From Geobacillus icigianus (lineage in GTDB: Bacteria > Bacillota > Bacilli > Bacillales > Anoxybacillaceae), in assembly GCF_000750005.1 (NCBI RefSeq), contig NZ_JPYA01000054.1, positions 24,063-88,062 on the forward strand: DNA of 64,000 nt, given 5' to 3'. The notes beneath the pieces are model-generated. The model did no database searches. It saw only the letters and a program-made list of their open reading frames with translations, and was not told where the DNA came from. The translations under genes were made by a program, and so were the position numbers. Below are positions 1 to 10,237 of the stretch, piece after piece; position 1 is the first letter of the stretch, and each line of letters starts with the position of its first letter.

Positions 1-158
1 AAGAGGAGCTCCGCGAACTGATCGCAGAGACGATCAAAGAAGTCGGCGCTTCTTCGAAAGCGGATATGGGAAAAGTGATGAGCGCGATCATGCCGAAGGT
101 GAAAGGGAAAGCAGATGGTTCGCTCGTCAATCAACTCGTGCGACAACAGTTGTCATAA
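1..158 (+). CDS. yqeY: YqeY (GatB/YqeY-domain protein), 3' end
   Basis: This is the last 51 codons of a gene that begins outside the window; the frame is open from base 3 to the TAA at 156-158. The visible part, with the motif KADMGKVM followed by a lysine-rich stretch and a closing NQLVRQQLS, is the C-terminal helical domain shared by YqeY and the GatB tail, thought to contact tRNA. Its position directly before yqfC-yqfD matches the B. subtilis order. A terminator follows at once, so it is the end of the upstream transcription unit. Confidence 0.85.
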   Translation, partial: EELRELIAETIKEVGASSKADMGKVMSAIMPKVKGKADGSLVNQLVRQQLS

Positions 159-162
159 TGGG

Positions 163-199
163 CGATGGGCCTTGCCGGACAGGCGGGCCCATCGTTTTT
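163..199 (+). terminator. Rho-independent terminator after yqeY
   Basis: A 9-bp GC-rich stem (CGATGGGCC / GGCCCATCG) is followed by five T. It separates yqeY from the sporulation genes. Confidence 0.85.
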
Positions 200-229
200 G
201 AAAAGCGGTGCTAGAACCCCCTTTTGTCT

Positions 230-237
230 CATACATA
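230..237 (+). promoter_or_regulatory. Possible sigma-E -10 element before yqfC
   Basis: CATACATA resembles the sigma-E -10 consensus (CATACAMT) and lies about 25 bp before the yqfC start. This fits mother-cell expression known for this gene family in B. subtilis. No convincing -35 is seen, so the call rests on one box and context. Confidence 0.35.
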
Positions 238-262
238 TGAGATGAAAGGGGGTTCTTTTTTG

Positions 263-547
263 ATGGTGAAAAGGTGGCGCCAGCAGGTGAAGCGGTGGAT
301 GGCGGAAACGCTCGAGCTTCCCGCCGACATTATGATGGATTTGCCTCGCATTACGATGATTGGCCAAATCCATATTTACATTGAAAACCACCGCGGGCTG
401 CTCGCCTTCAGCGATAAAGAGCTCCGCTTGTTGCTGCGAAACGGCCAGCTTATTGTCCGCGGCGAACAATTTGTCATTAAAACGATATTGCCGGAGGAAA
501 TTTTGTTGGAAGGAAAAATTAACCAAGTAACGTATATCGATAAATAG
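263..547 (+). CDS. yqfC: Sporulation protein YqfC
   Basis: The protein has 94 residues, the usual YqfC length. A basic N-terminus (MVKRWRQQVKRW) is followed by the family core with DIMMDLPRITMIGQ and a repeated beta-strand pattern ending INQVTYIDK. I chose the ATG at 263 because the purine-rich GAAAGGGGG sits just upstream and the length fits; longer starts would enter the promoter region. It is followed 15 bp later by yqfD; the pair is a mother-cell-expressed sporulation unit in Bacillus. The biochemical role is unknown. Confidence 0.85.
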   Translation: MVKRWRQQVKRWMAETLELPADIMMDLPRITMIGQIHIYIENHRGLLAFSDKELRLLLRNGQLIVRGEQFVIKTILPEEILLEGKINQVTYIDK

Positions 548-562
548 CGAGGAGGAACGGGG

Positions 563-1750
563 ATGAAGAACGAATGGGTCGACACGCTTGCCGGCAGCGT
601 GCGGGTCAAAGTGAGAGGAAAAGGGATCGAACGATTGATCAACGCCTGCGTCCGCCAAGGGATGGCTGTTTGGAACGTGAAAAAGCATAGCGCGGATACC
701 GTGACGTTCTTCATTAGGCTCAGCGATGTAAAACAGCTGCGCCATATCGCCCGGAAAAGCGGATGCAAACTCTCGTTTGTCGGCCGAACCGGCTTGCCGT
801 TTTTTTGGCGCCGGGTTTGGCGAAACAGCGGGTTTTGGCTTGGCCTGCTCGTTTTTCTAGCGGGGGTGTTTTTGCTGTCGAACGTCGTGTGGAACATCGA
901 CATCGAGGGGGCGACGCCGGAGACCGAGCATCAAATCATCCGCGAGCTGAAGCGGATGGGAGTGGAGCGCGGCGCATTCCAATTTTTGCTCGACGACCCG
1001 GAAACGCTACAAAAAAAGTTGACGGAACGAATTCGCGACATTACGTGGGTCGGGGTGGAATGGAAAGGGACATCGCTTCATTTTCAAGTGGTGGAAAAGG
1101 AAATTCCCGAACCGAAACAACCGCTTCCGCCGCGCCATTTGGTCGCGAAAAAAGAGGCGGTGGTGGTGGACTTATTCGTTGAAGAAGGACAACCGCTCGT
1201 TTCCGTCAACGATTACGTGCAAAAAGGGCAGCTGCTCGTCTCGGGCATCATCGGCGCCGAAGGGCGAACGAAATTTGTGCCGGCTAACGGGAAGGTGTTT
1301 GGCGAAACATGGTACAAGTCTACCGTTGTCCTGCCGCTGGAGACGACGTTTCATGTGTTGACGGGAAAAGCGATGGCGCGCCATTATATCGGGATCGGCC
1401 GACTGTCCATCCCGGTCTGGGGATGGGAGAAGCCGCCGTTTTCCCATATGGTTGTTGAAAGAGAAAAGCGGCCGTTTCGCTTTTGGAAATGGGACTTGCC
1501 TTTTTATTATGAACGTGTCATCATCCGCGAGGCGGAAGCGGTGAAGCGGAGCTACACGTGGGAAGAAGCGTTCGCGGAAGCAAGGCGCATCGCCCGCCGC
1601 GAACTGCGGGCCAAACTGCCGGAGGAGGCGGCCATCCGCGGCGAAAAAGTTTTGCATCAGGAGAAAGAGAATGGTAAAGTAAGGGTAGAATTGCATTATG
1701 AAGTCATTGAAAACATTGCTGTACCACAACCCATTGTTCAAGGAGATTGA
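563..1750 (+). CDS. yqfD: Sporulation protein YqfD
   Basis: The 395-residue protein matches the YqfD family in length and architecture: a basic cytoplasmic N-terminal region, one membrane segment around residues 90-110 (FWLGLLVFLAGVFLLSNVVW), then a long extracytoplasmic beta-rich part. GAGGAAC precedes the ATG. The stop overlaps the phoH ribosome binding site, so the two are translationally close. It is needed for sporulation in B. subtilis; mechanism unknown. Confidence 0.9.
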   Translation: MKNEWVDTLAGSVRVKVRGKGIERLINACVRQGMAVWNVKKHSADTVTFFIRLSDVKQLRHIARKSGCKLSFVGRTGLPFFWRRVWRNSGFWLGLLVFLAGVFLLSNVVWNIDIEGATPETEHQIIRELKRMGVERGAFQFLLDDPETLQKKLTERIRDITWVGVEWKGTSLHFQVVEKEIPEPKQPLPPRHLVAKKEAVVVDLFVEEGQPLVSVNDYVQKGQLLVSGIIGAEGRTKFVPANGKVFGETWYKSTVVLPLETTFHVLTGKAMARHYIGIGRLSIPVWGWEKPPFSHMVVEREKRPFRFWKWDLPFYYERVIIREAEAVKRSYTWEEAFAEARRIARRELRAKLPEEAAIRGEKVLHQEKENGKVRVELHYEVIENIAVPQPIVQGD

Positions 1751-1752
1751 GA

Positions 1753-2715
1753 ATGTCAGAGCAGTTCGTTACGATCAGCCAACACGTGCGAAATCAACAG
1801 GAAGCGGCTGCGCTCTTTGGCGTCCATGATGCCCACTTGAAACGGATGGAAGAAGAGCTTGGCGTCTCCATTGTGACGCGCGGGGAAACGGTCAACGTTT
1901 CCGGCCCGCCCCAGCAAGTCCAGCTTGTCGATGAGCTTTTGCGCCATTTGCTCATCGTCATTCGCAAAGGGGTGGCGGTCGGGGAGCGCGATGTGATGTA
2001 TGCGATCCAGCTGGCGAAAAAGGGGGCGCTTGACGGCCTCGTTCAGCTGTATGACCAAGAGATCGTGAAAAACGCCAAAGGAAAGCCGATCCGCGTCAAA
2101 ACATTGGGGCAGCGCTATTATGTGGCTGCGATCGAACAGCACGATTTGACGTTCGGCATCGGCCCGGCTGGCACCGGGAAAACGTATTTGGCGGTCGTTA
2201 TGGCCGTCAAGGCGCTGAAAGCCGGAAGCGTCAAGCGCATCATCCTCACCCGCCCGGCGGTCGAGGCGGGAGAAAGCCTTGGCTTTTTGCCCGGCGATTT
2301 GAAAGAGAAAGTCGATCCGTATTTGCGGCCGCTCTATGATGCGTTGCATGATGTGCTCGGCGTTGAGCAGACGCAGCGGCTCATTGAGCGAGGGACGATC
2401 GAAATCGCCCCGCTCGCCTACATGCGCGGGAGAACGTTGGACGATGCCTTCGTCATTCTAGATGAGGCGCAAAACACCACGCCGGCGCAAATGAAAATGT
2501 TTCTGACCCGGCTTGGCTTCGGATCGAAAATGGTGATTACAGGCGATATTTCCCAAGTCGACTTGCCGCGGGGAGTCGAATCAGGCCTCTCCGTCGCCAA
2601 GCGCCTTCTGGCTTCGATCAGCGGCATCGCCTTCGTATTTTTAGAACAGTCGGATGTCGTCCGCCATCCGCTCGTTGCCAAAATCATTGACGCTTATGGC
2701 GAGGCCGGCTTATAA
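1753..2715 (+). CDS. phoH: PhoH family ATPase
   Basis: A 320-residue P-loop protein. Walker A is GPAGTGKT near residue 138 and Walker B is VILDEAQN near 235. An N-terminal KH-like segment (residues 10-70) is typical of PhoH/YbeZ proteins. I prefer ATG 1753 because AGGAGA ends 6 bases upstream, whereas an in-frame TTG at 1747 would touch the SD. YbeZ partners with YbeY in RNA maturation in other bacteria, and ybeY lies two genes downstream here. Confidence 0.9.
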   Translation: MSEQFVTISQHVRNQQEAAALFGVHDAHLKRMEEELGVSIVTRGETVNVSGPPQQVQLVDELLRHLLIVIRKGVAVGERDVMYAIQLAKKGALDGLVQLYDQEIVKNAKGKPIRVKTLGQRYYVAAIEQHDLTFGIGPAGTGKTYLAVVMAVKALKAGSVKRIILTRPAVEAGESLGFLPGDLKEKVDPYLRPLYDALHDVLGVEQTQRLIERGTIEIAPLAYMRGRTLDDAFVILDEAQNTTPAQMKMFLTRLGFGSKMVITGDISQVDLPRGVESGLSVAKRLLASISGIAFVFLEQSDVVRHPLVAKIIDAYGEAGL

Positions 2716-2766
2716 AAAACTGCGCAACGGGCGGCCGCGCCTTTTTGAAAAGCGAGGGGAAAACCG

Positions 2767-4869
2767 GTGGGAAGGCTTCGTTTTTTTCTTGAGCGGACAA
2801 AAACGGTCCGTTTCGTCCGCTTCTGTCTGTTTTTGTTTTTGGCCGTTCTGTTGTTTGCTGTTTTGTACTGGCAAGTCAAGCCGCGCCAATATGAACTGCG
2901 CCTGTTTGACGTCGCCAAGGAAACGATTCGCTCCCCGGTGACGGTGGAAGATAAAGAGGCGACCGCCCAGCTGAAGGAAGAGGCGGCGGCGAAAGTAGCG
3001 GATGTTTACACGTTGAAAAAAGAATACGCTGAAAACCGGGTCGACCTTCTTTCCTCGCTGTTTGCGGCGATTGAGAGCGTGCAAAAGGAGGCCGAATCGG
3101 ACCGCGCGGCGGGCGGGATGGCGGCCAAACTCGAGGAGCGGTTGCCGCCGGAATGGTTCGCCTATTTGTCGGCAGAGGAATGGCAGCGCCTGCTCAGCGC
3201 CGCGCCTTCAGAGCTGAAGACGGCGAAGGAGGCGGCGCTCACCGCCGTTCATGCGGCCATGAGCGAACGCATTTCACAAAACGATTTGGAGGCCGCCCGC
3301 GAACAGGCGGCCAACGAGATTGAATACGCCGCTCTGCCGCCGGCGCTTCGCGAACCGGTTGCCAAGCTTTGCCGGCGAGCGGTGATCCCGAACGTCGTCT
3401 ACGATCGGACGGCGACCGAGGAGAAACGGCGTCAGGCGATGGATGAAGTGAAGCCGGTGAAAATTTTGCAAGGACAAGTGATCGTGGAAGAAGGGCAATT
3501 CATTACAAGCGATATTTATCGGCGGCTTGAGCTCGTCGGCTTGCTTGAAAGCGACCGTCCATCCTTTACGGCCGCCGGGTTGGGAATGTTTGTGCTCCTC
3601 TTGCTCGCCCCGCTCATGTACTATTTTCGCCACGAGCCGACGAATGAGAAGCTGTCGCTTTATACCGCCGTTTTGACGGGGATGATGGCGGCGATGGTTT
3701 TGATTCGCCTGTTGCCTTCCGGAAGCGCCGTCCCGGTCGGCTATTTGGTGCCGGCGGCGTTCGGCCCGATGTTGGTGCGCCTTTTGCTTGGCGAGCGGCT
3801 TTCGGTCATGACGGCCATCATCGGGGCGGTGTGCGGGAGCTTGCTGTTCAACGAAGAAATGGGAGCTGCCGGAACGATGTCCGTATCGTTGGCCGTGTAT
3901 TTGCTCGCCGGCGGTTTGGCCGGAACGTTTGGCCTGCCGAAGGAGCTGGCGAAGGCGAACATTTGGCGGACCGGGGTGCTGGTCGCTTTCGTTCAAACGG
4001 TTTCGCTTTTATCGCTCCTGCTTTTGAAAAACGGCCGTTATTCGCTGACGGAAATCGGTTTGATGGCGCTGATGGCCGCGGCCTCAAGCGTGTTTTCCGT
4101 CATTTTGACGATCGGCCTTCTGCCGGTGCTGGAGGCGGCGTTCGGCATTTTGTCGCCGCTGCGGCTCATCGAGCTGTCGAACCCGAACCATCCGCTTTTG
4201 CGCAAATTGCTTACCGAAGCGCCGGGGACGTATCACCATAGCATCATGGTCGCCAATCTGGCCGAAGCGGCGTGCGAGGCGATCGGCGCCAACGGCCTGC
4301 TGGCGCGCGTCGCCTGCTACTACCATGACATCGGCAAGACGAAGCGGCCTCGGTATTTCATCGAAAATCAAATGGGCGGCAATCCACATGATCATTTGTC
4401 GCCGCAGCTGAGCAAAAATATTATTATCGCCCACGTCGCCGACGGCGTCGCCTTGCTCCGCAGGCACCGACTGCCAAAGGAAATCATCGACATCGCCGAA
4501 CAGCATCACGGCACAACGCTGCTGAAATACTTTTACCATAAGGCGTGCGAGCAGAGCGAATGGGTTTCGGAAGCAGAGTTTCGTTATCCCGGACCGAAGC
4601 CGCAGACGAAAGAGGCGGCGGTCATCAACATCGCCGACAGCGTCGAAGCCGCGGTCCGTTCGCTCGCCAACCCATCGCCGGAAAAAATCGAGAAGGTGGT
4701 GCGCTCGATCATTGCTGACCGTCTGCAAGACAATCAGTTGAACGAATGCGACATCACCCTCAAAGAGTTGGAGCTTGTCGCCCGTTCGCTTTGCGAGACG
4801 CTAAACGGTGTGTTCCACTCGCGCATTGAATATCCGGAAGTACAGAAAGAAAAGGTGAAACATGCATGA
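2767..4869 (+). CDS. pgpH: Cyclic-di-AMP phosphodiesterase PgpH (7TM-HD)
   Basis: A 700-residue 7TMR-HD protein. Order: a membrane helix at 18-40, an extracellular 7TMR-HDED domain to about 255, a block of seven hydrophobic segments (about 270-465), then a cytoplasmic HD domain with TYHHSIMVANLAE and the metal motif CYYHDIGK. PgpH homologues cleave c-di-AMP to pApA. The start is a GTG preceded by GAGGGGA. Its end overlaps ybeY by 4 bp. In B. subtilis the gene is called yqfF. Confidence 0.93.
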   Translation: MGRLRFFLERTKTVRFVRFCLFLFLAVLLFAVLYWQVKPRQYELRLFDVAKETIRSPVTVEDKEATAQLKEEAAAKVADVYTLKKEYAENRVDLLSSLFAAIESVQKEAESDRAAGGMAAKLEERLPPEWFAYLSAEEWQRLLSAAPSELKTAKEAALTAVHAAMSERISQNDLEAAREQAANEIEYAALPPALREPVAKLCRRAVIPNVVYDRTATEEKRRQAMDEVKPVKILQGQVIVEEGQFITSDIYRRLELVGLLESDRPSFTAAGLGMFVLLLLAPLMYYFRHEPTNEKLSLYTAVLTGMMAAMVLIRLLPSGSAVPVGYLVPAAFGPMLVRLLLGERLSVMTAIIGAVCGSLLFNEEMGAAGTMSVSLAVYLLAGGLAGTFGLPKELAKANIWRTGVLVAFVQTVSLLSLLLLKNGRYSLTEIGLMALMAAASSVFSVILTIGLLPVLEAAFGILSPLRLIELSNPNHPLLRKLLTEAPGTYHHSIMVANLAEAACEAIGANGLLARVACYYHDIGKTKRPRYFIENQMGGNPHDHLSPQLSKNIIIAHVADGVALLRRHRLPKEIIDIAEQHHGTTLLKYFYHKACEQSEWVSEAEFRYPGPKPQTKEAAVINIADSVEAAVRSLANPSPEKIEKVVRSIIADRLQDNQLNECDITLKELELVARSLCETLNGVFHSRIEYPEVQKEKVKHA

Positions 4870-5336
4870 CGATTCACATTGATTTTATTGACGAAACGAA
4901 TGAAATGACCCGCGAGCAGCTTGAGACGATCGAGCGGCTGCTCGCGGAGGCCGCCGCCGTGGAAAACGTGCCGGACGGGGCCGAAGTGTGCGTTTCATTC
5001 GTCGACAACGAGCGCATTCGCGTCATGAACCGCGATTACCGGGGAAAAGATGCGCCAACCGACGTGCTCTCGTTCGCCTTGGAAGAGGAAGGGGAAGGGG
5101 AGATTGGCATCACCGGCGCCGATTTGCCGCTGGCGCTTGGCGACATCGTCATTTCAGTGCCGAGGGCAAAGGAGCAGGCGGCCGAATACGGCCATTCGCT
5201 CATGCGTGAGCTCGGATTTTTGGCTGTCCACGGCTTTTTGCATCTGCTTGGCTATGATCATGAAACAGAAGAAGAGGAGCGCGTCATGTTTGCCAAGCAA
5301 GAAGAGATATTGACGCGGCTTGGATTGACGAGATAG
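4866..5336 (+). CDS. ybeY: Endoribonuclease YbeY (rRNA maturation)
   Basis: The 156-residue protein carries the UPF0054 zinc signature HGFLHLLGYDH with H122, H126 and H132 as ligands, and DVLSFALEE upstream. YbeY acts in 16S rRNA 3'-end processing and ribosome quality control. Start codon ATG overlaps the pgpH stop (ATGCATGA), indicating translational coupling. Confidence 0.95.
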   Translation: MTIHIDFIDETNEMTREQLETIERLLAEAAAVENVPDGAEVCVSFVDNERIRVMNRDYRGKDAPTDVLSFALEEEGEGEIGITGADLPLALGDIVISVPRAKEQAAEYGHSLMRELGFLAVHGFLHLLGYDHETEEEERVMFAKQEEILTRLGLTR

Positions 5337-5338
5337 CC

Positions 5339-5692
5339 ATGCGCTTGCGGCGGGAGCGGGATCGTTTCGCGTGGGCGTGGGCGGGAATGAAGGTGGCGGT
5401 CAAAGAGGAGGCCCATCTGCGCTTCCACTTAGCGGCCGCCGTTGCCGCCTGTATTGCCGGTTGGGCCGTCGGATTGTCGCGCTGGGAATGGGTCGTGCTC
5501 GTGTTGGCGGCGGGCGCGGTCATCACGTTGGAGCTGGTCAATACGGCCATTGAACGCGTTGTTGATTTGGCGACGGACAAGTTCCATCCGCTCGCCAAAG
5601 CAGCGAAAGACATCGCCGCGGCCGCGGTGCTAGTCGCGTCCGGGTTCGCTGTCGTCATCGCGGTGCTCTTGTTTTGGCCGCATCTTCGTTGA
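5339..5692 (+). CDS. dgkA: Undecaprenol kinase (diacylglycerol kinase family DgkA)
   Basis: A 117-residue membrane protein with the family signature ELVNTAIERVVD and three hydrophobic segments (about 28-48, 50-70, 92-115). Gram-positive DgkA enzymes phosphorylate undecaprenol rather than diacylglycerol to recycle the cell-wall lipid carrier. It starts two bases after the ybeY stop. Confidence 0.93.
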   Translation: MRLRRERDRFAWAWAGMKVAVKEEAHLRFHLAAAVAACIAGWAVGLSRWEWVVLVLAAGAVITLELVNTAIERVVDLATDKFHPLAKAAKDIAAAAVLVASGFAVVIAVLLFWPHLR

Positions 5693-5769
5693 GCGAAGGA
5701 AAGAGAAAATTCTAATTTTTCTGTTACATTTTGATTTCAAATGATGAAATTCAAACGTGTTTTTTGTAA

Positions 5770-7117
<1,348 letters not shown>

Positions 7118-7217
7118 CGCTAGAAAAATTTACGCGACATAAACCGTTTTGGCCCGAGCCACCCTATAAACACAAGGCCAATACGCCATGCCTGCAGGCG
7201 GAAAGAGGTGTCATTCC

Positions 7218-7361
7218 ATGCTTGAGTTTACGTGGAAGCTGTTTAGCCAAACAGGCAATATCGATACGTACCTTTTGTTTAAAGAACTAGAGCGGGAGCA
7301 AAAGCTGTACGGCGAAGAACAACATGCCGAACAGGAAGAAATCGATCAGCCGATCTCATAG
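7218..7361 (+). CDS. yqzL: YqzL family small protein
   Basis: A 47-residue protein starting [20 protein letters not shown] and ending in an acidic tail. Length, sequence and position between era and recO match B. subtilis YqzL, whose role is unknown. GAAAGAGGTG provides the ribosome binding site. The stop lies 31 bp before recO. Confidence 0.9.
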   Translation: MLEFTWKLFSQTGNIDTYLLFKELEREQKLYGEEQHAEQEEIDQPIS

Positions 7362-7392
7362 CATCGTCATGGATGGAAGCGGTGGTGATGAG

Positions 7393-8181
7393 ATGTACGA
7401 AACGTGCGAAGCGATCGTCATGCGGACGGTCGACTACGGGGAAACGAACAAAATTGTGACCTTGTTTACGCGAGAATGGGGAAAGGTGGCTGCCATGGCA
7501 AGGGGCGCAAAAAAGCCAAGCAGCCGCCTTTCTGCTGTAACGCAGCCGCTCTGTTACGGGCGCTACGTCGTGCGCCGCAGCCGCGGGGTCGGCGTTCTCC
7601 AGCAAGGGGAGCTGATCGATTCGATGCGGATGTTGCGCGAGGATTTGTTTGCCGCGGCATATGCCGCCTACCTTGTCGAGCTCACCGATAAAGGGACGGA
7701 AGAGCAAAAGAGCAACCCGCACTTGTTTGCCTTGCTGCTGCAGACGTTGCGCTATATGAGCGAAGGGCGCGATGCCGAGATTTTAACCTTCATTTATGAG
7801 ATGAAGATGCTCTCCGTGCTTGGCGTGCCGCCGCTGCTCGACCGCTGCGCCCGCTGCGGGGCGACCGTCGGGCGCTTTTCCTTCTCGATCAAGGAGGCGG
7901 GCTTTCTTTGCCATCGCTGTGAAGCGGCGGATCCGCACCGGTTGCCGCTGTCTCCCGCTTCAGTCCGGCTGCTGCGCCTCTTTTCCCGCTTTGACCTCAG
8001 CCGACTGGGTGTCGTTTCCGTTAAAGCAAGCACAAGAGCGGAGCTGAAAGCGGTCTTGTCTGCCTATTACGAGGAGTATACGGGCCTCACGCTCAAAACG
8101 AAGCGTTTTTTGGCGCAGATCGACGAGCTGCGGGACAAGCTTGGCCCGAGCGGCGGGCAGGGGGAGCCATTTTCCTTGTAA
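7393..8181 (+). CDS. recO: DNA repair protein RecO
   Basis: A 262-residue recombination mediator that helps load RecA onto SSB-coated ssDNA with RecR. An N-terminal OB fold ([21 protein letters not shown] region), a helical domain and a zinc site (CARCG, then CHRC about 25 residues later) are visible. ATG 7393 aligns with the family N-terminus and has GGTGGTGA upstream; an earlier in-frame ATG would add a non-conserved leader overlapping yqzL. The glyQ-glyS pair that follows recO in B. subtilis is absent. Confidence 0.95.
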   Translation: MYETCEAIVMRTVDYGETNKIVTLFTREWGKVAAMARGAKKPSSRLSAVTQPLCYGRYVVRRSRGVGVLQQGELIDSMRMLREDLFAAAYAAYLVELTDKGTEEQKSNPHLFALLLQTLRYMSEGRDAEILTFIYEMKMLSVLGVPPLLDRCARCGATVGRFSFSIKEAGFLCHRCEAADPHRLPLSPASVRLLRLFSRFDLSRLGVVSVKASTRAELKAVLSAYYEEYTGLTLKTKRFLAQIDELRDKLGPSGGQGEPFSL

Positions 8182-8251
8182 ACGGTTCGTGTAGTATAAT
8201 ATAAATGAGAATGATAGCGTGTGGGACCTTTGGGCAAGGTGGTGAGCGACG

Positions 8252-8878
8252 ATCGAACTGAATAAACGCCAAGAGCAAATTTTGCAAATTGTCAAAGATT
8301 ACGGGCCGATCACCGGCGAGAGCATTGCCGAAAAGCTGAATTTAACCCGGGCGACGCTGCGGCCGGATTTGGCCATTTTAACGATGGCCGGCTACTTGGA
8401 AGCCCGTCCGCGCGTCGGCTATTTTTACACAGGAAAAACAGGCACACAGCTGTTTGCCGATAAAATCAAAAAGATGAAGGTCGAAGACTATCAGTCGATT
8501 CCGGTCGTCGTCAATGAAAACGTCAGCGTCTACGACGCGATCGTCACAATGTTTCTCGAAGATGTCGGCACCTTGTTCGTCGTCGATGACGAGTCGCTTC
8601 TTGCCGGGGTGTTGTCGCGAAAAGATTTGTTGCGGGCAAGCCTCGGCAAGCAAGAACTGACGGCCATCCCTGTCAATATTATTATGACGCGGATGCCGAA
8701 TATCGCCGTCTGTTACAAAGATGACTCGCTCATCGATGTAGCCGAACAGCTGATTGAAAAGCAAATCGATGCCATGCCGGTCGTGCGCAAGACGGAAAAG
8801 GGATATGAAGTGATCGGCCGCATTACAAAAACGAACATGACGAAAGCATTTGTCTCATTAGCCAAAGATGATGTGTGA
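8252..8878 (+). CDS. ccpN: Transcriptional repressor CcpN (HTH + CBS), irregular start
   Basis: Control catabolite protein of gluconeogenic genes: an N-terminal winged HTH ([14 protein letters not shown]) and two CBS domains (about 75-205) that sense nucleotides. In B. subtilis it represses gapB and pckA on glucose. The family N-terminus ([13 protein letters not shown]) is encoded from about 8243, but no ATG/GTG/TTG exists in this frame before 8282, inside the HTH. Bases 8242-8247 read GTG AGC in the neighbouring frame, one base off. Either translation starts at ATC 8252, 8 bases after AAGGTGG, or there is a one-base insertion. I give ATC 8252 (208 aa). Confidence 0.85.
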   Translation: MELNKRQEQILQIVKDYGPITGESIAEKLNLTRATLRPDLAILTMAGYLEARPRVGYFYTGKTGTQLFADKIKKMKVEDYQSIPVVVNENVSVYDAIVTMFLEDVGTLFVVDDESLLAGVLSRKDLLRASLGKQELTAIPVNIIMTRMPNIAVCYKDDSLIDVAEQLIEKQIDAMPVVRKTEKGYEVIGRITKTNMTKAFVSLAKDDV

Positions 8879-8898
8879 CGGAAAAAAGGAGGAGAACC

Positions 8899-9699
8899 AT
8901 GAACCAGCGCCTCGTTTACGTCGTATCCGACTCCGGCGGGGAAACGGCCGAGCTTGTCGTCAAAGCGGCGGCGAGCCAGTTTTACGCCTCTTCCATCCAA
9001 GTGAAGCGCGTGCCGTATGTCGAGGATAAAACGACGCTCGCGGAAGTTGTCGCCTTGGCGAAAATGAACCGCGCCATTATCGCGTTTACGCTCGTCGTTC
9101 CGGAGATGCGCGAATTTTTGCTCGCCGAAGCGGCGCGCGAAGGGGTCGTCGCCTACGATATCATCGGTCCGCTCATTGAAAAGATGAGCGGTTTGTTCGG
9201 GTTGACGCCTAGGTACGAGCCGGGCCAGGTGCGCGTGCTTGATGAAGATTACTTCAAAAAAATCGAGGCGATCGAATTTGCGGTCAAATACGATGACGGC
9301 CGCGATCCGCGCGGCATTTTGCGCGCCGACATTGTGCTCATCGGCGTGTCGCGCACATCGAAAACGCCGCTGTCGCAATATTTGGCCCACAAGCGGCTGA
9401 AAGTGGCGAACGTGCCGATCGTTCCAGAGGTCGAGCCGCCGGAGCAGCTGTTTCAAGTCGGGGCGGACAAATGTTTCGGCTTGAAAATCAGCCCGGACAA
9501 ACTGCTGTCCATCCGCCGCGAGCGGCTGAAATCGCTCGGTTTGAACGACCAAGCCATTTATGCGAACATGGACCGGATTAAAGAAGAGCTCGCCTATTTT
9601 GATGAGGTCGTGAAAAAAATCGGTTGCGATGTCATTGATGTGACGAACAAAGCAGTAGAGGAAACGGCAAGCATCATTCTAAAAACGTTCAAGCGTTAA
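8899..9699 (+). CDS. yqfL: Pyruvate, phosphate dikinase regulatory protein (PDRP/PpsR family)
   Basis: A 266-residue DUF299 bifunctional kinase/phosphorylase that switches PPDK or PEP synthase by ADP-dependent phosphorylation and Pi-dependent dephosphorylation. The P-loop-like [11 protein letters not shown] lies near residue 152. In B. subtilis YqfL modulates CcpN activity and is co-transcribed with it, as here. ATG 8899 follows AAAGGAGGAG at standard spacing. A terminator follows. Confidence 0.93.
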   Translation: MNQRLVYVVSDSGGETAELVVKAAASQFYASSIQVKRVPYVEDKTTLAEVVALAKMNRAIIAFTLVVPEMREFLLAEAAREGVVAYDIIGPLIEKMSGLFGLTPRYEPGQVRVLDEDYFKKIEAIEFAVKYDDGRDPRGILRADIVLIGVSRTSKTPLSQYLAHKRLKVANVPIVPEVEPPEQLFQVGADKCFGLKISPDKLLSIRRERLKSLGLNDQAIYANMDRIKEELAYFDEVVKKIGCDVIDVTNKAVEETASIILKTFKR

Positions 9700-9711
9700 C
9701 AGCTCGCCATC

Positions 9712-9746
9712 CGCACGATTTCCTGTCGGTGATCGTGCGTTTTTTT
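9712..9746 (+). terminator. Terminator of ccpN-yqfL
   Basis: Stem CGCACGAT / ATCGTGCG with a 12-base loop, then seven T. Confidence 0.9.
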
Positions 9747-9847
9747 ATGGCATCTTTTCAACGCTTGTATTATAATAAAAAATTGCGAGAAAAAATGGCT
9801 CGTCGAGGTTTAGAGCGAGGATGAGACGAGTAAACTATTGATAGCTG

Positions 9848-9892
9848 TTTGTCAAGGGAAACCGACAAAAGATTTTCGACAAAGTTGTCGAT
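9848..9892. promoter_or_regulatory. Cluster of Spo0A (0A) box-like motifs
   Basis: TTTTCGACAAA at 9873-9883 is the exact reverse of the 0A-box TTTGTCGAAAA. It is directly followed by TTGTCGA (9885-9891), making a short palindrome. TTTGTCAAGG (9848-9857) and CCGACAAAA (9862-9870) are further partial matches. The cluster lies 18 bp before a sigma-H-like -35. Consensus knowledge comes from B. subtilis; binding here is inferred. Confidence 0.6.
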
Positions 9893-9909
9893 GGTTCGCC
9901 AAAAAAAGC

Positions 9910-9937
9910 AGGATTTTTTGACGGGGGTGTAGAATAG
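9910..9937 (+). promoter_or_regulatory. Sigma-H-like promoter, distal, dnaG-sigA operon
   Basis: AGGATTT (-35), 12-bp spacer, GTAGAATAG (-10) agrees with the sigma-H consensus RNAGGAWWW-N11/12-RNNGAATWW. It points toward dnaG, about 650 bp away, with no gene between. The B. subtilis dnaG-sigA operon also has sigma-H-driven transcription. Confidence 0.6.
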
Positions 9938-10237
9938 TAGGGGGGAAGCCGACCCTTGTTCGCCTCCGGCTGTCCGGTGTCCCAAAAACGAAAAGAAAAA
10001 AGGGCTCTTCACCAAAAGTTGCACTTGGTTTTTCCATTACACATCTTGCTTATGCATCCACGAAAGAACAGGAAACCAATCATGTTTTGCTTACACCTGT
10101 TCGAAAAGTGCACCATCTGTCAAGTACACGTTGTGGTGATGAACCGAAAAAAGTGAAATTTTCTTTTTCTTGCTGAAATATAATATATCGAGTACATCGT
10201 TGGGCTGCGCCGCTGCCGTCGGCGCGCCCTTGGCAGT

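Noticed and set aside
3274..3996. Minus-strand open frame of 240 codons inside pgpH
   Set aside because: Shadow frame rich in Arg, His and Gln, typical of antisense reading of GC-biased codons.
10069..10108. GAACAGG / CCTGTTCG inverted pair as a LexA box
   Set aside because: Arms are 20+ bases apart and do not match CGAACRNRYGTTCG.
9956..10156. 66-codon open frame in the dnaG upstream region
   Set aside because: No SD, odd composition (many His, Cys, Lys) and it lies in the regulatory spacer. Overlapping minus-strand frames at 9770-10037 are equally unconvincing.
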